NCBI GenBank assembly: GCA_902470365.1
Contig: CABRFZ010000019.1
Location: 1-42,492, forward strand
Length of the DNA: 42,492 nt
Direction of reading: 5' to 3'
Origin: an uncultured Collinsella sp.
GTDB taxonomy: Bacteria; Actinomycetota; Coriobacteriia; Coriobacteriales; Coriobacteriaceae
A model generated the notes under the pieces. That model had not been told where the DNA came from. It made no database searches and was given only the letters and a program-made list of their open reading frames with translations. The position numbers and the translations under genes are program-made. Shown piece by piece: positions 8,675 through 16,291 of this stretch (position 1 is the stretch's first letter; each line of letters starts with the position of its first letter).

Positions 8675-9406
8675 CTAGACTGCGCGGTTGTGGTAGACCT
8701 TGTACTTAAACTGGTCGGCACGCGCAACCGAACGCGTATACTCGATAACCTCGTTGCTCATGTCATATGTGGTACGAATCAAATCCAGGACCGGTGCGCC
8801 TTCGGCAATCTCGAGCAGACGAGCGTCGGAATGGCGGGCGATACTCGCGTAGAATTCTTCCTCTGCCACGCGAACTTTCTCGTGAAAGTCCTGCTCGATC
8901 ATGTCGTACAGCGATTTGTTCTCAATCATGGGGCGCTTAAGCGCAAAGAACTTGCGACTCGGCAGATATGTACACTCAATCATCAGCGGCACACCATCGG
9001 CAATACGCAGGCGTTTGATCTTGTACAGACGCTCGCCCAGGCGCGCATTCATCTCTACGGCAATATTCTTGTCAGCCTCGACCTCGGTAAACTCAAGAAT
9101 CGTCGTCTTGGGCACACGGCCGATCGCCTTCATCTGCTCGGTAAAGCTATAGGTCTGCGTGAGGTTTGCCGTTTGCAGAGAGCGGTCGCACACCATGGTT
9201 CCACGGCCGCGCTGACGAACCACCAAGCCCAGACGCTCAAGCTCCTGCAGGGCAAGACGAACCGTCGTACGCGAGAGCCCATAGCGTTCCGACAGGTCAC
9301 GCTCAGACGGCAAATAGTCGCCTGGTCGAAGTTCGTGATCGATTTTATCGGTCAGCAAATCGACGAGCTGATCGTACAGAGGTTGTTTGCGCGCTCCCAT
9401 TGCCAT
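8675..9406 (-). CDS. nagR: GntR/HutC-family regulator, NagR/YvoA type
   Basis: A 243-residue regulator with an N-terminal winged helix (SERDLSERYGLSRTTVRLAL) and a C-terminal UTRA domain. ATG 9406 is chosen because GGCAGG lies seven bases upstream; the longer frame to 9457 would run through the operator and promoter. The gene sits directly before nagA and after the nagE terminator. NagR proteins repress nag genes and are released by GlcNAc-6-phosphate or glucosamine-6-phosphate. An operator palindrome at 9438-9449 just downstream of a -10 element suggests autorepression. It is a close paralogue of the regulator at 154-888. Confidence 0.9.
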   Translation of the reverse strand: MAMGARKQPLYDQLVDLLTDKIDHELRPGDYLPSERDLSERYGLSRTTVRLALQELERLGLVVRQRGRGTMVCDRSLQTANLTQTYSFTEQMKAIGRVPKTTILEFTEVEADKNIAVEMNARLGERLYKIKRLRIADGVPLMIECTYLPSRKFFALKRPMIENKSLYDMIEQDFHEKVRVAEEEFYASIARHSDARLLEIAEGAPVLDLIRTTYDMSNEVIEYTRSVARADQFKYKVYHNRAV

Positions 9407-9437
9407 AATGATACCTGCCGGATAAATGACTCGAAAT

Positions 9438-9449
9438 TGGTTGTAACCA
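9438..9449. promoter_or_regulatory. GntR-type operator in the nagR leader
   Basis: TGGTTGTAACCA is a perfect TGGT-N4-ACCA palindrome. It starts about ten bases downstream of the putative -10 box (9460-9465), where bound repressor would block transcription start. It supports autoregulation of nagR and co-control of nagA. Confidence 0.65.
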
Positions 9450-9459
9450 GACACCACGT

Positions 9460-9468
9460 ACTATAGCA
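9460..9468 (-). promoter_or_regulatory. Probable nagR promoter, extended -10
   Basis: On the minus strand this reads TGCTATAGT, an extended -10 element. No good -35 lies at the usual spacing, which is acceptable for extended -10 promoters. Further upstream, TGTAAT and ATTACA (9538-9553) form a small inverted repeat of unknown role. Confidence 0.5.
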
Positions 9469-9578
9469 GTTTTAATGAAATAACAGCAGGTCAACCAGCA
9501 TATTTCAATATTGTTTGCCGGTTGATAGCCTGCACGCTGTAATACCAATTACATCGCTGCATCAAGTATTGAGGTAGC

Positions 9579-9614
9579 AAAAAGGGCCGCCCCCGCGGAG
9601 CGGGACGACCCTTT
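9579..9614 (-). terminator. Intrinsic terminator of nagE
   Basis: On the minus strand AAAGGGTCGTCCCG pairs with CGGGGGCGGCCCTTT across a short loop and is followed by a T-run. It separates nagE from nagR, so nagR must have its own promoter. Confidence 0.85.
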
Positions 9615-9638
9615 GTAAGACAGATACGTCTTTAAGGC

Positions 9639-11129
9639 TTAAAGAAGCTTCTTGAGCTCCTCGGCAACAGCCTGGACCTGCGTGCCGATGATGACCTGGG
9701 TAGCACCCTTGTCCATCTTCATGACACCCAGAGCGCCAGCCTTCTTGCAGGCAGCCTCGTCGACCAGAGCGGAATCGCCGAGCTCGAAGCGCAGGCGAGT
9801 AGCGCAGCAGTCAACGGTCTTGACGTTCTCCTTGCCACCGACGGCAGCGAGAACAGCAGCGGCCAGAGCGGCGAACTTGTCGTCGCCAGCAGCGGCGGAA
9901 GTGGAGGTCTCCTCGACATCCTCATCCTCGCGACCAGGGGTCATGAGGTTGAACTTGGTGATGGCGAAGCGGAACACGAGGTAGAAGACCACGAAGGCAG
10001 CGATGCCCAGCGGGATGATCATCCAGGTGTTGGCAGCAGCCGGGAGGCTAGAGGAGAACAGGAGGTCGGTAGCACCAGCGGAGAAGCAGAAGCCAGCACG
10101 GAAACCAACATAGTAAGTGATGATGGTGAAGATGCCGTACAGGACAGCGTACACGACGTAGAGCGGGAAGCACAGGAACATGAAGCCGAACTCGAAGGGC
10201 TCGGTGACGCCGCAGACGAAGGCGCAGATGGCAGCGGAGACAACCAGGCCGATAGCAGCCTTCTTGTTCTTAGCGGTCTGAACCATAGCCAGGGCAGCGC
10301 CCGGGATACCGAACATCATGCAGGGGAAGAAGCCGGACATGTACATACCGAGGCTCCACTTGACGTCAGCAGAGGTCTCGCCAGCCCAGAAGTGGGTCAG
10401 GTCGCCCAGGCCGATGGTGTCAAACCAGAACACGTTGTTGAGTGCGTGGTGCAGACCGGTCGGGATGAGCAGGCGGTTGAGGAAGGCGTAGATGCCAGCG
10501 CCGATACCACCCATGGCGGCGATACCCTCACCAAGAGCAACAAGAGCACCGAAGATGAGCGGCCAAGCAAAGAGCAGGACGACGGAGACGACGATGCAGA
10601 TGACGGCGGTCATGATGGCGACGCAACGCTTGCCGGAGAAGAAGGCCAGCCAGTCGGGAAGACGAGTGTCCTTGAACTTGTTGTAGCAAGTGCCACCGAT
10701 GACGGCGGACAGGATGCCGATGAAGGAGTTGCCAGCGATCTTGGAGAACGCGATGCCCTCGGTCGTGGCAAGCCAAGCGGTCTGAGCATCGGCGTCCATA
10801 CCACGAATGGTGCCAACAACAGCGGGGTTCAGGAGCTGCTGGATCATCAGGAAGGCGACGAGGCCAGCGAGGCCAGCGGTGCCATCGTGATCGTCGGCAA
10901 GGCCGACAGCGGCGCCGACTGCGAACAGCCAGGCCATGTTATCGATAAGAGCGCCGCCTGCCTTGATGAGCAGGAAGCCGGCGGTATAGGCAAAACCGGT
11001 AGTGTCACCGGCAGCACCCATGACTGCGGGAGCGAGCAGGTAGCCCACGCCCATAAGAATACCTGCGACGGGAAGCGCCGCGACGGGAAGCATCAGCGCT
11101 TTGCCGAGCTTCTGGAGGTACTTCATCAT
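9639..11129 (-). CDS. nagE: PTS N-acetylglucosamine-specific EIICB component
   Basis: A 496-residue transporter of the glucose/GlcNAc PTS family that imports GlcNAc as GlcNAc-6-phosphate. The EIIC domain (about 1-390) starts MMKYLQKLGKALMLPVAALP and has the LLIPTGLHHALNNVFW motif. The EIIB domain (about 415-496) has CCATRLRF with phospho-Cys442. No EIIA domain is fused, so it needs an EIIA from elsewhere. ATG 11129 is chosen over the upstream start at 11228 because GGAGGAG lies just before it and the family begins there. At least four GntR-type sites lie upstream. Glucose or another hexose cannot be excluded, but nagA/nagR context favours GlcNAc. Confidence 0.92.
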   Translation of the reverse strand: MMKYLQKLGKALMLPVAALPVAGILMGVGYLLAPAVMGAAGDTTGFAYTAGFLLIKAGGALIDNMAWLFAVGAAVGLADDHDGTAGLAGLVAFLMIQQLLNPAVVGTIRGMDADAQTAWLATTEGIAFSKIAGNSFIGILSAVIGGTCYNKFKDTRLPDWLAFFSGKRCVAIMTAVICIVVSVVLLFAWPLIFGALVALGEGIAAMGGIGAGIYAFLNRLLIPTGLHHALNNVFWFDTIGLGDLTHFWAGETSADVKWSLGMYMSGFFPCMMFGIPGAALAMVQTAKNKKAAIGLVVSAAICAFVCGVTEPFEFGFMFLCFPLYVVYAVLYGIFTIITYYVGFRAGFCFSAGATDLLFSSSLPAAANTWMIIPLGIAAFVVFYLVFRFAITKFNLMTPGREDEDVEETSTSAAAGDDKFAALAAAVLAAVGGKENVKTVDCCATRLRFELGDSALVDEAACKKAGALGVMKMDKGATQVIIGTQVQAVAEELKKLL

Positions 11130-11260
11130 ATGGTATCTCCTCCAACCTTTCTTTCGTTGTTCACCAACGAGTTCCATGTCCGCGCCTTGTGCATACCGGC
11201 TTCTCCGCTTGCCGGCATTGGTGCGCAAACTTAGACAACCCAGTCCCTATTTGGGGTTGC

Positions 11261-11272
11261 TGGTATGTACGG
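11261..11272. promoter_or_regulatory. Imperfect GntR-type site near the nagE leader
   Basis: TGGTATGTACGG shares its first ten bases with the perfect bgaC operator TGGTATGTACCA. It lies about 130 bases before the nagE start. Confidence 0.4.
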
Positions 11273-11439
11273 TAACACACACTCAATTCAAACATCCACC
11301 ATATTTCGTTCAAATTACTATTTCGTTGCCAAACGATTATTTTTGGCCCGTAAACGGTAATTTACGCAGGTAGACATGCTGCGTTTCTTTCATTACCAAA
11401 CTAATTTTTAGCAATTTCCATTCGATTTCGAATCAAAAT

Positions 11440-11482
11440 TGGTTACTACCAGATGAACAGTGGTACCACATTGTTACTACCA
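11440..11482. promoter_or_regulatory. Cluster of three GntR-type sites upstream of nagE
   Basis: TGGTTACTACCA (11440-11451) and TTGTTACTACCA (11471-11482) are near-identical sites 31 bases apart, about three helical turns. Between them is GTGGTACCAC (11460-11469), with half sites but no spacer. The layout suggests cooperative binding or looping by the nagR-type regulator. The stretch 11130-11582 otherwise holds no gene that I can support. Confidence 0.6.
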
Positions 11483-11582
11483 GTTTGGCCGAAATCGTTT
11501 TCACTTTACATGAATAAAGTCTCCAAGAATTTGTATATAACCTCTCCCCTACCACCCTCTTCCCCGCCTTTCCCCACAACCC

Positions 11583-11618
11583 AAAAAGCCCCCTAGAACG
11601 ATGTCCGTTCTAGGGGGC
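11583..11618 (-). terminator. Intrinsic terminator of the one-TM protein gene
   Basis: Perfect 12-bp stem, GCCCCCTAGAAC at 11588-11599 with 11607-11618, a seven-base loop, then five T on the minus strand. It ends the gene at 11663-12748. Confidence 0.9.
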
Positions 11619-11662
11619 TCCATCAGATATTTCGGCTTCGTACTCGAAGGCTCAGGCAATCT

Positions 11663-12748
11663 TTACGCAAACAGACCGTAGATGCTGATGTTGGCCTTGG
11701 CGTAGAGGCCGTTAGCATACTCGGTCCACTTGGAGCTGGCGCTCGAAGCCTGCGAGGAGTACTGCTGATAAGCAGTGTAGTAGGCAGTCATGGCCTGCTT
11801 GTAGGTGGCGCTATCGGCCGTAAAGGCATCATCGGCAAAGGCCTTGGCATAGGTGCTGTCGGCATCCTTCCAAGTGCCCTTTGAGCTATCCCACTCATCG
11901 CCGGCAAGGTTGATGATGTAGTCGGCGTAGTCCTTGCTCGCGGTCTCCTCGTTGCCGTCAGCAGGCTCGGTCGGGGCGGTCGGCATGCTTGCGGAGCTAT
12001 CGCCCACCTTCTTCTTGTAGAGCTTCTGCAGCGTCGCGGACTGGCGGACGATCTGCTTGGCCTGATCCTTGGACACGCCATACTGCGTGGCCATGGTCTT
12101 GTAGTCGGAGGTGCCGATGGAATCCTCGGCGTACTTCTTCATTTCCTTGGAAGAGACGGTAATGCCCTCGTCCTCGGCAGCGTCCAGCAGAATCTGGTTG
12201 CGCACGTAGGACAGGATAACGTCGGCAGACGGAGCGGTGTAGTTGCCGTCATCGTCCTTGACGGTGTCGAGGCTGTACTGGCTCTCGATGGCCTCACGCG
12301 CGGTGATGTCGCTCTTCTTGCCGTTGTAGCTATAGCTTGCCACGGTCGAATCGAGCTGGTCCTCGGTGAGGGTCGCCGAGCCGACGCCTTTGCCGCCAAA
12401 ACCACCGTTGCCGATAAAGAAGCCGACCACGGCAGCAATCACGACGGCGACCACAAAGGCGGCAATCATCGTCTTCTTGTGCTTGCAAGCGTGGTCGTCC
12501 ACGTCGGAGTCGTTGTCCTCGTCCTGTTCCTCGGGCATGAGGTTCTCGTCAGCTGCATCCGCGGCGATCTTTGCCTCCAGGCGAGCGTCCTCCTCCTCGG
12601 CGGACGTGCCGGCGGCAATATGTTCGGCAGACGTGCCGGCGACCAGGTCGATCTTTTCGTCCTCATCACCGTCGGGGCCTTCGCCGCGCTCGATGATCTG
12701 GATGCCGTCGATCTCGTCCTTCTCGTCCTTCTTTTGAATCAGACCCAT
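11663..12748 (-). CDS. Single-pass membrane protein with SurA-like extracytoplasmic region
   Basis: A 361-residue protein. Residues 1-92 are charged and acidic, with the short repeat AGTSAE twice at about 37-51. Residues 93-113 (TMIAAFVVAVVIAAVVGFFI) form one membrane segment. The outer part has a helix-rich region (ADVILSYVRNQILLDAAEDE, then SSKEMKKYAEDSIG) that resembles the N-terminal chaperone domain of SurA/PrsA-type folding factors. No PPIase domain is evident, and the end is rich in Ser, Tyr and Ala. A cell-surface chaperone-like role is possible but unproven. It has its own terminator and a good AAGGAG site before ATG 12748. Confidence 0.7.
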   Translation of the reverse strand: MGLIQKKDEKDEIDGIQIIERGEGPDGDEDEKIDLVAGTSAEHIAAGTSAEEEDARLEAKIAADAADENLMPEEQDEDNDSDVDDHACKHKKTMIAAFVVAVVIAAVVGFFIGNGGFGGKGVGSATLTEDQLDSTVASYSYNGKKSDITAREAIESQYSLDTVKDDDGNYTAPSADVILSYVRNQILLDAAEDEGITVSSKEMKKYAEDSIGTSDYKTMATQYGVSKDQAKQIVRQSATLQKLYKKKVGDSSASMPTAPTEPADGNEETASKDYADYIINLAGDEWDSSKGTWKDADSTYAKAFADDAFTADSATYKQAMTAYYTAYQQYSSQASSASSKWTEYANGLYAKANISIYGLFA

Positions 12749-12786
12749 ATCGGTTACTCCTTGTTAGGAAACATAGTCCGCAATAG

Positions 12787-12815
12787 AATACGCCCGACAG
12801 AGCGCCGGGCGTATT
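12787..12815 (-). terminator. Hairpin downstream of isocitrate dehydrogenase
   Basis: AATACGCCCG (12787-12796) pairs with CGGGCGTATT (12806-12815). The tail on the minus strand is only weakly T-rich (CTATTG), so this may be a weak terminator or an mRNA 3' end stabiliser for the operon ending at 12875. Confidence 0.45.
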
Positions 12816-12874
12816 GATTCTCAGGTTATACGCAAACACTTAAGTACTATTTAGGCGTTTGCAGTCTGCATGCC

Positions 12875-13960
12875 TTAGGCCAGGTGCGCGATAACGGCAT
12901 CGGCAAAGGCCTGCGTGCCCACAGCGCCCTCAACGGAGCCGGTCTGGGCACGACGAACGTCGCCGGTAACCTGCTCACCCTCGTCGAGCGTGGCAGAAAC
13001 GGCGGCGCGAATGCGATTGGCCGCGTCGTTCTCGCCCAGGTGATCGAGCATCATGGCCGCAGAGAGGATCTCGGCCGTGGGGTTGGCGATATCCTGGCCA
13101 GCGATATCGGGCGCGGAGCCGTGCGTTGCCTCGAAGATGGCGCAGTCGGCACCGATGTTGGAGCCGGGGGCCATCCCTAAGCCGCCCACCAGGCCGGCGC
13201 ACAGGTCGCTCACGATGTCGCCGTACAGGTTGGGCAGCACCAGGACATCGAAGTCGTTGGGGTTCTGGACCAGGCCCATGCAGGTGGCGTCGACAATCTT
13301 GTCGTTGAACTCGATATCGGGATAGTTGGCGGCCACCTCGCGCGCAACGCGCAGGAACAGACCGTCGGTCGCCTTCATGATGTTGGCCTTATGCACGCCC
13401 GTCACCTTTTTGCGGCCGCAGCGGCGGGCATACTCAAAGGCATACTCCACAATACGGCGGCTCTTGGCGATAGAGATCGGCTTGATTGAGATGGCGGAAT
13501 CCGCAGCGAAGGTCTTCTGGCCCGAGCGCTCGACGAGCTGCGAGAGCTCCTCGACCTCGGCAGCGCCCTCATCGAACTCGATGCCGGCGTAGAGGTCCTC
13601 GGTGTTCTCGCGCACGATAACCAGGTCGACATCGCGGAAACGCGAGCCGTCGCCCGGCTGCGACAGGCAGGGGCGCACGCAGGCATACAGGTCGAAGTGT
13701 TTGCGCAGGGCCACGTTGACGCTGCGGAAACCCGTACCGACCGGCGTGGTGATGGGGCCCTTGATGGCAACCTTGGTCTCGGCGACCGCATCGAGCACGT
13801 GCTGGGGCAGTGGCGTGCCAAACTCGTCCATGACGCCGGCACCGGCCTCCTGGACGTTCCAGTTGATCTGGACACCGGTGGCCTCGACCACGCGGCGCAT
13901 GGCCTGCGTAATCTCGGGACCGATACCGTCACCGGGGATCAGGACTACATCGTGCGCCAT
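12875..13960 (-). CDS. icd: Isocitrate/isopropylmalate dehydrogenase family, probably NAD isocitrate dehydrogenase
   Basis: A 361-residue beta-decarboxylating dehydrogenase. Typical motifs are LIPGDGIGPEIT, GTGFRSVNVALRKHFDLYA (Ser80 at the substrate site), RENTEDLYAGIEF, VHKANIMKATDGLF, LPNLYGDIVSDLCAG and ATHGSAPDIAGQDIANP. The RENTE..YAGIE pattern and SVNVALRK favour isocitrate over isopropylmalate, and the short length fits NAD enzymes. It would supply 2-oxoglutarate for glutamate synthesis. It is the last gene of a tight set, and its ribosome binding site GAGGAG overlaps the end of the HEAT-like gene upstream. No other TCA enzyme is nearby. Confidence 0.85.
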   Translation of the reverse strand: MAHDVVLIPGDGIGPEITQAMRRVVEATGVQINWNVQEAGAGVMDEFGTPLPQHVLDAVAETKVAIKGPITTPVGTGFRSVNVALRKHFDLYACVRPCLSQPGDGSRFRDVDLVIVRENTEDLYAGIEFDEGAAEVEELSQLVERSGQKTFAADSAISIKPISIAKSRRIVEYAFEYARRCGRKKVTGVHKANIMKATDGLFLRVAREVAANYPDIEFNDKIVDATCMGLVQNPNDFDVLVLPNLYGDIVSDLCAGLVGGLGMAPGSNIGADCAIFEATHGSAPDIAGQDIANPTAEILSAAMMLDHLGENDAANRIRAAVSATLDEGEQVTGDVRRAQTGSVEGAVGTQAFADAVIAHLA

Positions 13961-13966
13961 AATCTG

Positions 13967-14665
13967 TTACTCCTCGTCTTCGGCGTCGTCAGATTTTTTA
14001 ACGCTAGCACGCTTCTTCTTTTTGGAGAGATCCAGGCCAAAACGTTTAACAAGCATTTCGCAAATCTCGCTCGAACGGGCCTTGAGATAGCTGCCCTTGC
14101 CGTTCTCGGCGTCGAACTTAAGGCGCAGCGCGAGCTTCTCGGCAACCTCGGCGTCGATCTCGCCCTGGCAAAACTCGTACAGGCAACCGAGCATGTCGCG
14201 ATACTCAAGGTCGCCGTGGTAGCACTGGATGGCCTCGTCCAGGATGGGCCAAGCCTCGCGCGAACGCTCGACGCTCGTGGCACCCCACACGCACAGCAGG
14301 CGGAAGGCGGCATAGCGCAGCGTGGAGGAGATCTCGTCGAACAGTGCAGTCTCGGCGCCCTCAAAGGCATCGCCCAGCTGCTCGGGGCAGGTGGTGGCGA
14401 GCGCCGTCAGGGCATCGAGGGACTCCCAGCGGGTCTGCGCCTCGGGGCGGTCGAGCGCCTCGATCAGCGCGGGCACGCAGGGCACGACGCGCTGCGGATC
14501 GCGCTCGGCAAGCAGGTGCAACACGCGGGCGGCAAACTGGCGGATGCGGCGCGTGGGGCAGCCGAGCTCCTTGACCAGACGGTCGACGGCGTTCTCGTTC
14601 TCCTCTGCCAGCTGGAGCTGTGCCAGCTCCTCGTCGGTGAGCTGTTCGTCTTTGTTTTCTGCCAT
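13967..14665 (-). CDS. HEAT-repeat-like protein of unknown function
   Basis: A 232-residue soluble protein. Helical pairs such as TRRIRQFAARVLHLLAERDP, CVPALIEALDRPEAQTRWES and STLRYAAFRLLCVWGATSVE look like HEAT or armadillo repeats at about residues 35-160. The N-terminus is acidic, and the C-terminus is basic then acidic (KKKKRASVKKSDDAEDEE). Its end recalls a family I know only as conserved hypothetical in Coriobacteriia. It starts two bases after the two-TM gene and ends seven bases before icd, so it is firmly in the operon. A scaffold role is possible. Confidence 0.75.
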   Translation of the reverse strand: MAENKDEQLTDEELAQLQLAEENENAVDRLVKELGCPTRRIRQFAARVLHLLAERDPQRVVPCVPALIEALDRPEAQTRWESLDALTALATTCPEQLGDAFEGAETALFDEISSTLRYAAFRLLCVWGATSVERSREAWPILDEAIQCYHGDLEYRDMLGCLYEFCQGEIDAEVAEKLALRLKFDAENGKGSYLKARSSEICEMLVKRFGLDLSKKKKRASVKKSDDAEDEE

Positions 14666-14667
14666 AG

Positions 14668-15108
14668 TTACCTCTTCTTACTATTTTTAGCGTGCTTGCC
14701 AGCACCCTTGCTGTCATCGGTGACCGAAATGAGCTGTCGGTCGGCCGCGCCATTGCGACGCGCACGGCGGCGCTCCTCGGCGTCGCCCGCGTCGGCGGCG
14801 GCGCGATGAGCCTTGTTGACGTTAAAAACCTCGTCGTGCTTGCGCCATGGGCCGACGGACTCGCCAAAGCTCATCTTAAGGCCGGCGATAAAGCCGCCGA
14901 GCCAGCCAATCGGCGCAAACTGCACCAGCGGGAACAGTGAAAACACCCAGGTCAGCAGGACGACTGCCGCCGCTCCTGCAAAGTTGGCAATCCAGTAGTC
15001 GCGCTTGGTGATCACGCGCTTTTCGCACGCCCACTGGCCGCACAAAAAGCCGATGTAGATCGCAAAGAGAAAGAGCACCAGCGCAAGCACCACGAACGTC
15101 CAGCTCAT
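14668..15108 (-). CDS. Small two-TM membrane protein
   Basis: A 146-residue protein starting MSWTFVVLALVLFLFAIYIG at ATG 15108, five bases after the upstream gene's stop. Membrane segments are at about 3-22 and 42-65 (ANFAGAAAVVLLTWVFSLFP). The C-terminal half is hydrophilic and basic, ending KGAGKHAKNSKKR. No family is recognised. An earlier in-frame start at 15144 would lie inside the preceding gene and is not favoured. Confidence 0.7.
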   Translation of the reverse strand: MSWTFVVLALVLFLFAIYIGFLCGQWACEKRVITKRDYWIANFAGAAAVVLLTWVFSLFPLVQFAPIGWLGGFIAGLKMSFGESVGPWRKHDEVFNVNKAHRAAADAGDAEERRRARRNGAADRQLISVTDDSKGAGKHAKNSKKR

Positions 15109-15113
15109 GGGCA

Positions 15114-16193
15114 CTACTCCCCGTGATGGTGGCCGCAGCAGCACTCGTGGCCGTCGTCATGGCCGTGGCCGCCGCAGCACTCGTGGTCCTCGCCGTGATG
15201 GTGACCGCAACCGCACTCATGGTCGTCGCCGTGCTCGCCGCAACCGCAGCCGTCCTCGTGAGCGCCATGCTCCTCGGGACGATACTGCGACCAGTCCAGA
15301 CCGGCGGCGATGGCGTCGGCCTCCTCCTTGTAGAGGACCGTGATGGCCTGGGTGCCCAGCTTGGCGCCACCGATGGCGTCGAGCATGTCGTAGAGCGTAA
15401 AGGCGACGTCGGCGCCGGGCAGTGCGAGCTCGCGATCGTCAGCATAGGCGAGAGCCAGGCGCAGGTCCTTAATGAAGTGCTCGACCATAAAGCCGGGTTT
15501 GTAGTCGCCGTCGAGCGCCTTGGGAGCCAGGCTCTCCATGGCGCCGGACTTACCAGTGCCGCCCAGGATCATCTGACGGGTCTTCTCCAGGTCAAGGCCG
15601 CTCAGCTCGGCAAATGCCATGGCGTCTGCCATGCCGACCATGCAGGCGCCCAGCGACACCTGGTTGGCGAGCTTGGCAGCCTGGCCCTTGCCGGCGCCGT
15701 CGAAGCAGCAGATGTTTGCCGCAAAGGTGGAAAGGATATCGCGGACCGGCGCGATGTCGTTCTCGGTAGCGCCCACGATAGCCGTGAGCGTGCCGGCGAT
15801 AGCACCCGACTCGCCGCCGGTGACAGGGCAGTCAAACGCCATGCGACCAGAAACCTGGGCGGCCTCGGCAATGTCACGGGCGAGCTCGGGCGAGCTCGTG
15901 GTGAGGTCGATCAAGACCGCGCCCGGCTTAGTGCATGCGAGCAGGCCGTCGCCCGCCAGGTAGAGTTCCTCGACCTCGGAGGGATAGCCCACCATGGTAA
16001 AGACGACGTCGGCGTTCGCCACGGCATCTGCCGGCGTATCGGCCCAGACAGCGCCGCGCTCGATAAGCGCTGCGGCCTTGGACTTGGTGCGGTTGTTGAC
16101 CGTGACGGGATAGCCGGCGTCCAGGATGTGGCCGGCGATGGGGGCACCCATGATTCCGGTGCCGATAAATGCGACGGAGAGCTTGTTTGCCAT
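15114..16193 (-). CDS. Beta-hydroxyacid dehydrogenase with His/Cys-rich metal-binding-like tail
   Basis: A 359-residue protein of the 3-hydroxyisobutyrate dehydrogenase / tartronate semialdehyde reductase family. The NAD(P)-binding motif FIGTGIMGAPIAG starts near residue 10, the substrate loop DCPVTGGESG is at 121-130, and the catalytic Lys174 is in GQAAKLANQ. The normal enzyme ends near residue 305. After it comes a tail (309-359) with 14 His and 9 Cys in 51 residues, in blocks such as CGCGEHGDDHECGCGHHHGE. Such tails bind Ni or Zn in SlyD and some HypB proteins. The tail is in frame and well inside the open frame, so it is not a sequencing artefact in any obvious way. The substrate is unknown. 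It sits second in the run degV to icd. Confidence 0.88.
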   Translation of the reverse strand: MANKLSVAFIGTGIMGAPIAGHILDAGYPVTVNNRTKSKAAALIERGAVWADTPADAVANADVVFTMVGYPSEVEELYLAGDGLLACTKPGAVLIDLTTSSPELARDIAEAAQVSGRMAFDCPVTGGESGAIAGTLTAIVGATENDIAPVRDILSTFAANICCFDGAGKGQAAKLANQVSLGACMVGMADAMAFAELSGLDLEKTRQMILGGTGKSGAMESLAPKALDGDYKPGFMVEHFIKDLRLALAYADDRELALPGADVAFTLYDMLDAIGGAKLGTQAITVLYKEEADAIAAGLDWSQYRPEEHGAHEDGCGCGEHGDDHECGCGHHHGEDHECCGGHGHDDGHECCCGHHHGE

Positions 16194-16291
16194 GAAACCT
16201 TTCCTTTTGGGTTGGGTGTTGTTACCAGGTTAAATACTCGGTGCCAGCGTTTCGGCCGTGACTTGAGGGCACTTGCAGCCGCAGCGCCTGT

